DNA of 8,980 nucleotides, from positions 1 through 8,980 of the forward strand of contig CATMVR010000152.1 in the NCBI GenBank assembly GCA_950075905.1, written 5' to 3'. The notes below the pieces were generated by a model. That model searched no databases. It was not told the origin of the DNA and saw nothing but the letters and a program-made list of their open reading frames with translations. This DNA comes from an uncultured Persicitalea sp. (GTDB lineage Bacteria; Bacteroidota; Bacteroidia; Cytophagales; Spirosomataceae). Numbering within the stretch: the stretch's first letter is position 1; every line of letters begins with the position of its first letter. This document shows positions 1 to 6,337 of the stretch, piece after piece. Position numbers and translations under genes: made by a program.

Positions 1-351
1 GCGGGTGTAGGTGGCAATGCCGCTCATGCGCTGCATGATATTGAGGGCCAGGCGCTCAGCCAGCAGAATGGAGCGCGCGCTGCCTTCCACCGTAAGCACA
101 ATGTCACCGACTTCAACGCGGGTGCCGTCTGGAATAAGTACCTCTACTTTCAGCGAAGCATCTACCTCTTCAAATACGACCAACGCTACCTCTACCCCAG
201 CCAGTACCCCGGCTTGCTTCACCAGCATCCGGGCGCGTTTGGTGGCTTCGGCAGGTACGCACGACAGGGAGGAGTGATCGCCGTCGCCGGCGTCTTCGCG
301 CAGCGCCAGCCGAATAAGGTCGCGAAGTTCGTGAGGGTTGGTTTGCATCAT
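1..351 (-). CDS. nadC: Nicotinate-nucleotide pyrophosphorylase (carboxylating), N-terminal part
   Basis: NadC (quinolinate phosphoribosyltransferase) converts quinolinate and PRPP to nicotinate mononucleotide, CO2 and pyrophosphate in de novo NAD synthesis in the cytoplasm. The 117 visible codons show the family N-terminal pattern: EDAGDGDHSS at residues 19-28, the AGVEVA segment at 51-56, and the diagnostic ERLALNIMQRMSGIAT stretch at 99-114, which joins the N-terminal domain to the PRPP-binding barrel. The family is usually about 280-295 residues, so roughly 60 percent lies beyond position 1. Two adjacent ATG codons (351 and 348) could start it; I take the outer one. No Shine-Dalgarno is evident. 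It follows the membrane protein gene on the same strand after a 113-base gap. That gap holds only imperfect promoter matches, so co-transcription is open. The family call is very secure. Confidence 0.95.
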   Translation of the reverse strand, partial: MMQTNPHELRDLIRLALREDAGDGDHSSLSCVPAEATKRARMLVKQAGVLAGVEVALVVFEEVDASLKVEVLIPDGTRVEVGDIVLTVEGSARSILLAERLALNIMQRMSGIATYTR

Positions 352-464
352 GCCGGAAAAATACGGTGAAGTCCGGGAAGGTGCAAATTGCGGTGATAAA
401 TATTCATTGGAGCAAGCGACTGAAAAACACACAAAGGCATTTATGGACAGTGGAACCAGTAGGG

Positions 465-1238
465 TTAAGCCCGCAATTCCTCCGCCGACGCCCTTTGTTT
501 GGGCTGCCTGACCAGCACCCGTCGCAGGCCGCCCGTAATAAAGCCGTACTCCACCGGCATACTCCTTTTTTCGCGCTGGCGCTTGGTGTAGTACGAAGTA
601 CCTACGCCCAGTATCAGGCCTGGCGCCAGCCACGGAATAAGTTGCAGGTAGATGGAGGTACCCTCCGGGTAGTAGCGGGTCATGTTGACGCAGAAGGCCG
701 TGACCGTAGCAATGTAGGCGCCCATGATCCGGCCGATATGGCCAAAGTACCAGTGCATTTTTTCGGAGGGAGTTTTGCCCCGATACAGTTTCCAATCTGC
801 GTTGGCATTGGTAAAAAGTACTACACCAAATACGCTAAACAGAATAGCCAGGTAGGTATTGTGCAGCACCAGCACCGAGTAGCCCGCATACCCCAGCATC
901 AACAGGCCGCAACCCAGGGCGATGAGCGCCACGGTGCGGTCAAGGCGGGTGGCCTGGGTGGCCGATTTTTTCATTTTCAATACCCGATCGCCCGCAAAAG
1001 TCATGTAAAAGCTCAGGACGGCAATGCAGAGGAAAAATTGCAGGCGTACCTCCGTGGGCCGCAGCGCAAACAGGCCCAGCGTGGTCACAAACACCCCAAA
1101 CATGGACCAGTAGTATACATTGCCCCAGAATTTGTGGGCCTTGCCGCCCTTTTTGGCCACCATAGGTACGATGCCGGTGGTGAGGGCCGAAAAGCCAAAC
1201 AGGACGTGGATAAACAGGATAGTTTTGTAAAGTTCCAT
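465..1238 (-). CDS. DUF2306-like seven-helix membrane protein
   Basis: This is a 257-residue integral membrane protein of unknown function. Hydrophobic segments lie near residues 5-25, 42-58, 66-83, 102-120, 125-143, 166-186 and 198-216, giving about seven helices, with a basic tail from 219 onward. The N-terminal pattern, a His in helix 1 (His11), a Lys/Gly/His loop (KKGGKAHKFWG at 29-39) and an aromatic second helix, resembles the DUF2306 family of predicted membrane proteins. Further histidines near membrane edges (His162, His167) could be functional, but I infer no cofactor. The frame stays open 40 codons further upstream, but that extension is not hydrophobic and would cover a good promoter match at 1286-1317. 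The ATG at 1238 starts directly before helix 1 and is preferred. It lies downstream of the LytTR gene on the same strand with its own promoter. Confidence 0.75.
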   Translation of the reverse strand: MELYKTILFIHVLFGFSALTTGIVPMVAKKGGKAHKFWGNVYYWSMFGVFVTTLGLFALRPTEVRLQFFLCIAVLSFYMTFAGDRVLKMKKSATQATRLDRTVALIALGCGLLMLGYAGYSVLVLHNTYLAILFSVFGVVLFTNANADWKLYRGKTPSEKMHWYFGHIGRIMGAYIATVTAFCVNMTRYYPEGTSIYLQLIPWLAPGLILGVGTSYYTKRQREKRSMPVEYGFITGGLRRVLVRQPKQRASAEELRA

Positions 1239-1285
1239 AGCGTTTGATTCAGGATAGAATGGGCGATTTTTTTCTTGACCTGACA

Positions 1286-1317
1286 CAAATCTATGGGTAC
1301 CAAAAGCACCACGCAAA
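1286..1317 (-). promoter_or_regulatory. Bacteroidota-type promoter for the DUF2306-like gene
   Basis: On the minus strand, TAGATTTG (1293-1286) is an exact match to the Bacteroidota -7 consensus TAnnTTTG. A TTTG (1317-1314) lies 20 bases upstream, matching the -33 element and normal spacing. The boxes sit about 50 bases before the ATG at 1238, which also supports that start over the upstream one. Confidence 0.6.
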
Positions 1318-1397
1318 TGGAAGGGATAGGCGTCCCGCTTTTGGGGAAAATAGCACAAATTGGGGCTAAATGGCAGTTTTTGGGACGTTTGACAAAG

Positions 1398-2240
1398 CTA
1401 TTTCTGGAAAAATGCTTTCACCCGGTCGCCGTAGCGGCGGGCTACGGGGATGGTAGTCACCTCGTTTTTGAGGTGCAGTTTGTACCCCTGGGCATTACCG
1501 TTGATGCTCTCCACCTGGTGCAGGTTTACGATGTAAGAGCGGTGGCAACGCACAATGTCGGCGGCATGTATCTGCTCTTCGATGCGGCTCAGGCTACTGC
1601 GAAGCAGCTTCTTTTCTTTTTTTTCGTTTTCCCAATAGACTACCTCTGCGTAGTTGTCGGCCGACTCGATATAGAGCAGGCTTTGAGTGGTTAGTGTGAG
1701 CGAATCCTTTTCATTTTCTGCCATTAGGGTAAGCTGGTCGGAGCCGGAGGCCCCGGTAGCTTCTATCCGAAAGCCGGTAGTGGCGTACTGGCGCAGCAGC
1801 CGGGTGTAGTTGAGCAGGGTAATTACCGTAGCCGGAATAATCCCGACGGCCAGGGTAATGCCTATCCAAGCCAGTATAGCCGCAGGGCCGATGGAGCCAA
1901 TGCTTATTGATTCGGTGTAGAGGATATTGCCAACAGTAATCACGAGAATGACCACCACGTTATGAAAAATCTCTTTGCCGACGGTCCAGTTTTTCTCACT
2001 GTACCAACTCCGGAAAACGCGGGGACCAATAAAACTGATCAGGAGCAGTGCGACAAAGGTAACCGCCCCGAAGCCGGCCAAAAGCAGCAGCTTGTGTGGA
2101 TGGTTCCAGTTAGCGGAACCGAAAGGTTGAAAAACGATCAGAAAAATACTTACAAAAGCCCCCGCACCGGCGGCCGTGAGCAGACTTCCCCGGAGCGTGG
2201 GTTGGGCGCGGGGATAAGGTTGGCGGAAATAGTTGATCAT
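1398..2240 (-). CDS. Membrane-anchored LytTR-domain transcriptional regulator
   Basis: This 280-residue protein has two parts. The N-terminal half carries about four membrane helices (near 21-37, 48-72, 93-108 and 118-146). The C-terminal half, from about residue 180 to 278, is a LytTR DNA-binding domain. Typical LytTR features are visible: YIESADNYAEV at 190-200, the basic RSSLSRIEEQ segment at 214-223, RCHRSYIVNL at 231-240 and IPVARRYGDRVK at 264-275. LytTR domains bind direct-repeat DNA sites. Here the domain is tied to the membrane instead of to a receiver domain, an architecture common in Bacteroidota. There is no histidine kinase or receiver gene next to it. Its target and signal cannot be read from the sequence; the adjacent DUF2306-like membrane gene downstream is the nearest candidate partner. 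The ATG at 2240 immediately precedes the start of the folded region. Confidence 0.9.
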   Translation of the reverse strand: MINYFRQPYPRAQPTLRGSLLTAAGAGAFVSIFLIVFQPFGSANWNHPHKLLLLAGFGAVTFVALLLISFIGPRVFRSWYSEKNWTVGKEIFHNVVVILVITVGNILYTESISIGSIGPAAILAWIGITLAVGIIPATVITLLNYTRLLRQYATTGFRIEATGASGSDQLTLMAENEKDSLTLTTQSLLYIESADNYAEVVYWENEKKEKKLLRSSLSRIEEQIHAADIVRCHRSYIVNLHQVESINGNAQGYKLHLKNEVTTIPVARRYGDRVKAFFQK

Positions 2241-2255
2241 CCGTTAAATTTATCC

Positions 2256-2288
2256 CAAATTAACCAAAATCGGAATCCTTTTTCCAAA
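2256..2288 (-). promoter_or_regulatory. Possible promoter for the LytTR gene
   Basis: On the minus strand, TTAATTTG (2263-2256) matches the TAnnTTTG -7 consensus at all but one fixed base. A TTTG at 2288-2285 lies 21 bases upstream. The box is 15 bases before the ATG at 2240. The mismatch keeps confidence moderate. Confidence 0.4.
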
Positions 2289-2451
2289 AGTGGTCACACT
2301 GGGCTCCTTCATCCAGGATTTGTAGAGTCAAACAGGCATAAATAAGCCTAAAATTCCTACATCTTCCATAAAAATCCAAAATTGAACTTTTGATTTTCAT
2401 GGTAGACTTTGCCGGGAGGTGCCAAAGAGTCATTAGAGACGTTTGCATGGT

Positions 2452-2497
2452 ACTGAACAGCAAAAGCGGTCCCGCGGGACCGCTTTTGCTGTTCAGT
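2452..2497. terminator. Perfect 46-bp palindrome, bidirectional rho-independent terminator
   Basis: The two 23-base arms (2452-2474 and 2475-2497) are exact reverse complements with no spacer. The GC-rich core (GCGGTCCC and its complement) is flanked by AAAA on one side and TTTT on the other, the classic shape of a terminator that works in both directions. In RNA the central few bases would form the loop. It begins 17 bases past the protease stop codon at 2515, so its main job is to end that minus-strand transcript and insulate the LytTR gene. Confidence 0.85.
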
Positions 2498-2514
2498 GTA
2501 TAACTGGAAATAGA

Positions 2515-3684
2515 TTACCGGCTAGCCAGCTCATCGGGGGTTGTATCCCTATCTCCACTTACCTGACCGCGTGATCTAACCGGTCCCAGCAGTAGAATGC
2601 CACACACATGCGGTGCCGCCATAGAGGTACCGCTAATAATATTGTAGCCGCCGCCCTTCCAGGTAGAAGAAATACTCACGCCGGGGGCGCAGAATTCGAT
2701 GGGAGGGTTGCCAAAGTTCGAGAATGAGGCAAATACATCGCTGGAATTGTGGGCCGAAACGGTGTAAATATTTGGACCATTTGCCCGGGCCGGAGACGAC
2801 GTATTGGCATCAGCGGAGCTATTGCCGGCAGCCAGAGCAAATTTTATACCGGCTGCGGCTGCACTGATAACGGCATTGTCCAGCGCCGTAGATACCCCTC
2901 CTCCCAAACTCATGTTGGCAGCATCGCCAACAGAAGCATTGGCCTTTACATAATCTACGCCCGCAATCACACCCGAGTTGGAGCCACTGCCGCTGCTGCT
3001 CAGTACCTTCACGGGCACAACTGTGGCCCCAGCCGCTACGCCCACCACACCAATGGTGTTGTTGAGAGCCGCTACGGTGCCCGCTACGTGCGTACCGTGG
3101 CCGTTGCCATCGTCTAAAGAATTGTCTTTACCACTGGTAAAAGCCGTAAATCCATAGGAAGCTACCTTCAAATCAGGGTGATCCAGATCAATCCCCGTGT
3201 CAATAATCCAGGCTCTTTTACCAGTTCCATCACCAGCTCCGCCTACCTTGGTGATTCCCCAGGGAATAGATTGGGAAGGCTGAGTAGTACCACCTCCACC
3301 GGGTTTTCCCTTCTGTACCAGCGTCACCTCAAAATCCTCTTCGATGTAGGCAATGGCGTCATCATCGGCGAGTGCCCGCAGCTGAGCCGGGTTAAGTTTG
3401 GCTGAAAAGCCCTGGATAGCGTTGGCATACACAAAGCCCAGACTTGCCTCATTGCCTCCATTCTTCTTCAAAAGCCCGAGGGCTTTTCCCTTCATTTGAG
3501 CGCCCAATCCACGCAGGGCCACGTCTTCTTTCAGTACTACTACGTACTGACCGGGAATGGGAGCAACGCCCTGCCGGGCCGACCGCACATTGCTGGGCAC
3601 AGGGGCCGATTCCTGCTGGGTGTAGGGCTCGCTACATCCAATGAGCAGCCCGATCAAGCTGGCTGCGAGTAAACTCTTCTTCAT
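2515..3684 (-). CDS. S8 (subtilisin-family) serine protease, predicted lipoprotein
   Basis: This 389-residue secreted endopeptidase begins with a lipoprotein signal peptide: a KK start, a hydrophobic core, and lipobox L-I-G-C with lipidated Cys17. An inhibitor I9-type propeptide follows (about 44-120, from GQYVVVLKED to AYIEEDFEV). After a glycine-rich linker comes the peptidase S8 domain from about 138. The catalytic triad is visible: Asp162 in WIIDTGID, His196 in GHGTHVAGT and Ser354 in SGTSMAAPHV. The oxyanion Asn288 is in AAGNSS. This resembles the proteinase K-like branch of S8. The protein ends 35 residues after the serine, with no PKD repeat and no type IX secretion C-terminal domain, so it is probably membrane-tethered rather than exported by that route. 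A Cys (361) stands where an Ala or small residue commonly follows the serine motif. A strong terminator lies just downstream; I found no clear promoter upstream. Confidence 0.93.
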   Translation of the reverse strand: MKKSLLAASLIGLLIGCSEPYTQQESAPVPSNVRSARQGVAPIPGQYVVVLKEDVALRGLGAQMKGKALGLLKKNGGNEASLGFVYANAIQGFSAKLNPAQLRALADDDAIAYIEEDFEVTLVQKGKPGGGGTTQPSQSIPWGITKVGGAGDGTGKRAWIIDTGIDLDHPDLKVASYGFTAFTSGKDNSLDDGNGHGTHVAGTVAALNNTIGVVGVAAGATVVPVKVLSSSGSGSNSGVIAGVDYVKANASVGDAANMSLGGGVSTALDNAVISAAAAGIKFALAAGNSSADANTSSPARANGPNIYTVSAHNSSDVFASFSNFGNPPIEFCAPGVSISSTWKGGGYNIISGTSMAAPHVCGILLLGPVRSRGQVSGDRDTTPDELASR

Positions 3685-3946
3685 ACAATTGCTTAGGTTA
3701 AAAAAAGTGAAACGAGAACAGAAAAGTCGTCCTATTTAGATATTTTTTTCGAATTTTAATACACCTCTCCTAAATTTATTTGTAACTAATAATGTGGCGG
3801 TAGAAACAAAAGAGAAAAAGCACAGACTCCGGGACAGGTTGTGACTACTTTCTGCCCATTTGAATTTTCAGATGTTTTTGCATTCTGAGCACAAAAGGTT
3901 AGAATTACAGGATTGATTTTGTTTTTTTAGACAAGCATGCTTCCCT
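3685..3946. other. AT-rich divergent intergenic region
   Basis: This 262-base gap separates the minus-strand protease from plus-strand mgsA and must hold both promoters. I find no exact TAnnTTTG match on either strand. The nearest plus-strand match is TGATTTTG at 3914-3921, 25 bases before the mgsA start, with one mismatch and no well-spaced -33 element. No gene, hairpin or repeat stands out. Confidence 0.5.
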
Positions 3947-4396
3947 ATGGAATTGAGAAAAATACTATCCCGAAAGCGTATTGCCCTGGTGGCCCACGAC
4001 AACCGGAAGGCCGAAATGATGGACTGGGCCTACTACAACCGTACCACGCTCTCGCGGCACCAGCTGTACGGTACGGGTACCACCGGCAAGCTCATCGAAG
4101 AGGTACTCGACCAGTCGGTTACCAAGCTGTTGAGCGGCCCGCTGGGGGGAGACCAGCAGATTGGGGCCATGATTGCCGAGGAGCGCATCGACATGCTGGT
4201 GTTCTTTTGGGACCCCATGTCCGCCCAGCCCCACGACCCCGACATTAAAGCCCTGCTCCGCCTGTGCGTAGTCTGGAACATCCCCATGGCCTGCAACCGC
4301 GCTACGGCCGATTTTCTGCTGACTTCGCCCCTGATGTTTGAAGACTATGAGGCCCGTCAGATAGATTATAGTACCTATTTGAAGCGAAAACTATGA
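3947..4396 (+). CDS. mgsA: Methylglyoxal synthase
   Basis: MgsA turns dihydroxyacetone phosphate into methylglyoxal plus phosphate, a glycolytic bypass that relieves sugar-phosphate build-up and recovers free phosphate. The protein is 149 residues, the usual family length. Conserved signatures are all present: VAHDNRK at 15-21, YGTGTTGKLI at 41-50 (phosphate-binding), SGPLGGDQQIGA at 63-74 with catalytic Asp69, FFWDP at 86-90, and PHDPD at 95-99 with His96 and Asp99. NIPMACNRATADF near the C-terminus also matches. By family knowledge Asp69, His96 and Asp99 correspond to the E. coli catalytic Asp71, His98 and Asp101. It is the first plus-strand gene after the divergent gap. A thioredoxin-fold gene follows after 45 bases, with a weak terminator candidate between. 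A second ATG in another frame at 3937 opens only a shadow. Confidence 0.97.
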   Translation: MELRKILSRKRIALVAHDNRKAEMMDWAYYNRTTLSRHQLYGTGTTGKLIEEVLDQSVTKLLSGPLGGDQQIGAMIAEERIDMLVFFWDPMSAQPHDPDIKALLRLCVVWNIPMACNRATADFLLTSPLMFEDYEARQIDYSTYLKRKL

Positions 4397-4399
4397 ACT

Positions 4400-4422
4400 A
4401 AGCCAGCCGGGCGGCGGTTTTT
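4400..4422 (+). terminator. Weak terminator candidate after mgsA
   Basis: Just after the mgsA stop codon, CC and GCC (4403-4404, 4406-4408, with a bulged A at 4405) can pair with GGC and GG (4413-4417) around a GGGC loop. A run of five T (4418-4422) follows at once. The stem is short and bulged, so partial read-through into the next gene is likely. Confidence 0.35.
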
Positions 4423-4441
4423 GTAAGAAAAGAAACGAACA

Positions 4442-5056
4442 ATGATTCTGCATACTACCGTTTTCGGTCCCGATACCATTCACCAAACGTATACCTACGA
4501 AGAATACCTTACCCTGACCGATGAGTTGGTGGCAACCGGAAGAACCTCCGGGGAAAAGCAAACGCCCGAACTGGCCGAGTACACCCGTCTGAACCAGTAC
4601 CGCATGCGCCGGCTGGATAAAACCATTCGCCTGGATCTGGATTTGCAACAGCTGGCGTATCAGATCGCGGCCCCTCAGACCTGGTACGTACTCACCGAAG
4701 CCTGGTGCGGCGACGCGGCCCAAAACCTACCGGTGCTGGCCAAAGTGGCCGGGCTTAATCCCTACATTACGCTTGCGCTCCTGCTGCGCGACGAGCACCC
4801 CGAAATCATGAACGCCTACCTGACCAACGGCGGCAGGTCGATTCCCAAGCTCATTGCGCTGGGGGCCGACGGCAACGAACTCTTTACCTGGGGCCCGCGC
4901 CCGCAACCTTTGCAGGAACTGGTGCGGGCCTACAAAGCCAACCCCGACCGCCCCTACGCCGAATTTCAGGCTGACATACAGCGCTGGTACAATACCGACC
5001 GTACCCAAACCGTGCAGGGGGAGCTGGCCGGGCTGCTGAAAGGAATATATGTGTAA
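4442..5056 (+). CDS. Thioredoxin-fold protein with a single-cysteine CGDA site
   Basis: This is a 204-residue cytoplasmic protein with no signal peptide. The thioredoxin-like core runs from about 78 to 165. A beta strand (TWYVLTEAW, 80-88) leads into the active-site position C89-G-D-A92, a long helix follows, and Pro135 in RSIPKLI is the expected cis-proline. This matches thioredoxin_9-like proteins of Bacteroidota and Bacillota annotated only as thioredoxin family. The second cysteine of the classical CxxC is Ala92, and Cys89 is the only cysteine in the whole protein. Simple dithiol reductase chemistry within one chain is therefore impossible. Monothiol exchange, bacillithiol/coenzyme-A thiol chemistry or a structural role remain open. 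The N-terminal 75 residues form a mostly helical, charged extension. It lies between mgsA and nuoI, 36 bases before the latter, but nothing links it firmly to complex I. Confidence 0.85.
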   Translation: MILHTTVFGPDTIHQTYTYEEYLTLTDELVATGRTSGEKQTPELAEYTRLNQYRMRRLDKTIRLDLDLQQLAYQIAAPQTWYVLTEAWCGDAAQNLPVLAKVAGLNPYITLALLLRDEHPEIMNAYLTNGGRSIPKLIALGADGNELFTWGPRPQPLQELVRAYKANPDRPYAEFQADIQRWYNTDRTQTVQGELAGLLKGIYV

Positions 5057-5064
5057 TAAACTAC

Positions 5065-5072
5065 TACTTTTG
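5065..5072 (+). promoter_or_regulatory. -7 promoter box upstream of nuoI
   Basis: TACTTTTG is an exact match to the Bacteroidota -7 consensus TAnnTTTG and sits 20 bases before the nuoI ATG. I see no well-spaced TTG for the -33 element, so this is half a promoter by sequence. If real, it lets nuoIJK be transcribed independently of mgsA. Confidence 0.5.
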
Positions 5073-5092
5073 TAGGAAAGTGGACGGATACT

Positions 5093-6313
5093 ATGCCTTC
5101 AAGTTATTTTAAAGATATTGCCGACGGAGTACGGACCACCGTAAAGGGAATGAGCCTAACCATGAGGCATTTGTGGGCGGCCCGGAAGCGGCGTATGCCC
5201 GGTGATGTGCGGAGCGGGTCGTTTTTTGAGCAGGGAGACGGGATGGTGACCATTCAGTATCCTTATGAAACCATTCCCATTCCGGACAATGGGCGCTACC
5301 GGTTGCATAACGAGATGGACGATTGCATTGTGTGCGATAAGTGCGCCAAAATCTGCCCGGTTGACTGCATCGAAATAGAGCCCATCCGGGCGGTGGAAGA
5401 GGTAGGAAAAGCGTCAGACGGCTCGCCGATCCGGTTGTACGCGGCCAAGTTTGATATTGATATGGCCAAGTGCTGCTACTGCGGACTGTGTACCACGGTA
5501 TGCCCCACTGAGTGCCTGACCATGACCAAAACCTTTGATTACAGCGAGCTGGATATTCGGGATATGGTGTACGAATACGGCAACCTTACGCCCGCCGAGG
5601 CGGAGGAGAAGAAGCGCCTGCTCGAACAGTTCCAGAAAGAGAAAGAAGCCCTGAAAGCGGCCGCCAAGGCCACGCCTCCGACCCAATCTGAGGCAAAACC
5701 CGCTACGCCCCGTCCGGCTTTCCGGCCCGGTATGAAGCCCAAAACCGCAGAACCCACTGCGCCCGAAGCCAAGAACGAAGAAACTGAGCCGGTGGAAAAG
5801 CCAAAGCCCGCTTTCCGACCGGGAATGAAACCCAAAACGGCGGAGCCGGCTGCGCCCGAAGCCAAGAACGAAGAGGCGGAGCCGGTAGAAAAGCCCAAGC
5901 CTGCTTTCCGGCCGGGTATGAAACCCAAGACGGCTGCTCCCCCGACCGAAGCAAAAGCCGAAGACACCCCTGCTTCTGAACAGCCCAAACCCGCCTTCAA
6001 GCCCAGGATGAAGCCGAAAGCCGCTTCCCCGGCCGAACCCGAAGCAAAGCAGGAGGAAATAGCCGAACAGCCCAAACCTGCCTTCAAGCCCAGCATGAAG
6101 CCCAAAGCCACGCCCCCCGCCGAGCCCGAAGCGAAGCAGGAGGAAACAGCTCCGGCAGAGAAGCCCAAACCGGCCTTCCGGCCCAGCATGAAGCCGAAAG
6201 CCACGCCCCCCGCCGCGCCCGAAGCGAAGCAGGAGGAGGCAGCTCCGGCTGAAAAGCCCAAACCTGCCTTCAAGCCCAGCATGAAGCCTAAGCCACCCAA
6301 ACCTAACAGCTAA
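5093..6313 (+). CDS. nuoI: NADH-quinone oxidoreductase subunit I with a long repetitive C-terminal tail
   Basis: NuoI carries two [4Fe-4S] clusters (N6a and N6b) that pass electrons in the peripheral arm of complex I toward quinone. The core, about residues 1-165, has the membrane-surface helix at the N-terminus and two ferredoxin motifs: C78-x2-C81-x2-C84-x3-C88-P and C127-x2-C130-x2-C133-x3-C137-P. All eight ligands are present. The usual NuoI length is about 160-200 residues, but this one is 406. After the core comes a charged, probably helical segment (167-192). Seven copies of a Pro/Lys-rich unit follow, with core P-[KR]-P-A-F-[KR]-P-[GRS]-M-K-P-K and acidic Ala/Pro/Glu spacers, running to the C-terminus. 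The tail is probably disordered and cytoplasmic; its function is unknown. The gene heads the nuoIJK set, 24 bases before nuoJ, behind a -7 box. Confidence 0.96.
   Translation: MPSSYFKDIADGVRTTVKGMSLTMRHLWAARKRRMPGDVRSGSFFEQGDGMVTIQYPYETIPIPDNGRYRLHNEMDDCIVCDKCAKICPVDCIEIEPIRAVEEVGKASDGSPIRLYAAKFDIDMAKCCYCGLCTTVCPTECLTMTKTFDYSELDIRDMVYEYGNLTPAEAEEKKRLLEQFQKEKEALKAAAKATPPTQSEAKPATPRPAFRPGMKPKTAEPTAPEAKNEETEPVEKPKPAFRPGMKPKTAEPAAPEAKNEEAEPVEKPKPAFRPGMKPKTAAPPTEAKAEDTPASEQPKPAFKPRMKPKAASPAEPEAKQEEIAEQPKPAFKPSMKPKATPPAEPEAKQEETAPAEKPKPAFRPSMKPKATPPAAPEAKQEEAAPAEKPKPAFKPSMKPKPPKPNS
5708..6292 (+). repeat. Seven-unit in-frame tandem repeat encoding the NuoI tail
   Basis: The repeats are marked by a conserved Phe at residues 210, 241, 272, 302, 331, 362 and 393, a spacing of 31, 31, 30, 29, 31 and 31 residues (87-93 bases). 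Two sub-types are visible. Units 1-3 read F-R-P-G-M-K-P-K-T-A with Asn/Glu-rich spacers in units 1-2. Units 4-7 read F-[KR]-P-[RS]-M-K-P-K with an E-A-K-Q-E-E spacer in units 4-6. Units 5 and 6 are nearly identical at DNA level, suggesting recent duplication. The last unit is cut short by a PPKPNS ending. Confidence 0.95.
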
Positions 6314-6337
6314 CCACCTAAAACCTAATAACCTACT

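Noticed and set aside
366..1247. Plus-strand open frame of 293 codons
   Set aside because: It lies opposite the seven-helix membrane protein. Its product is low-complexity with many His, Gln and Arg and has no recognisable domain.
2371..2397. Imperfect AT-rich inverted repeat in the LytTR upstream gap
   Set aside because: The arms pair imperfectly and consist mainly of A and T runs, which are expected by chance in an AT-rich gap.
2260..2463. Small minus-strand open frame of 67 codons between the protease and the LytTR gene
   Set aside because: It starts inside the terminator palindrome, ends over the LytTR promoter region, and has no recognisable motif.
5708..6292. CRISPR-like array suggested by regular repeat spacing
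   Set aside because: The repeats keep the reading frame of NuoI, are contiguous without unique spacers, and vary at synonymous positions. This is a protein repeat.
5539..6300. Long minus-strand open frame (253 codons) opposite the nuoI tail
   Set aside because: Its Gly/Ala/Phe periodicity mirrors the repeats of the plus-strand NuoI tail. NuoI is clearly coding there, so this is a shadow of repetitive GC-rich codons.
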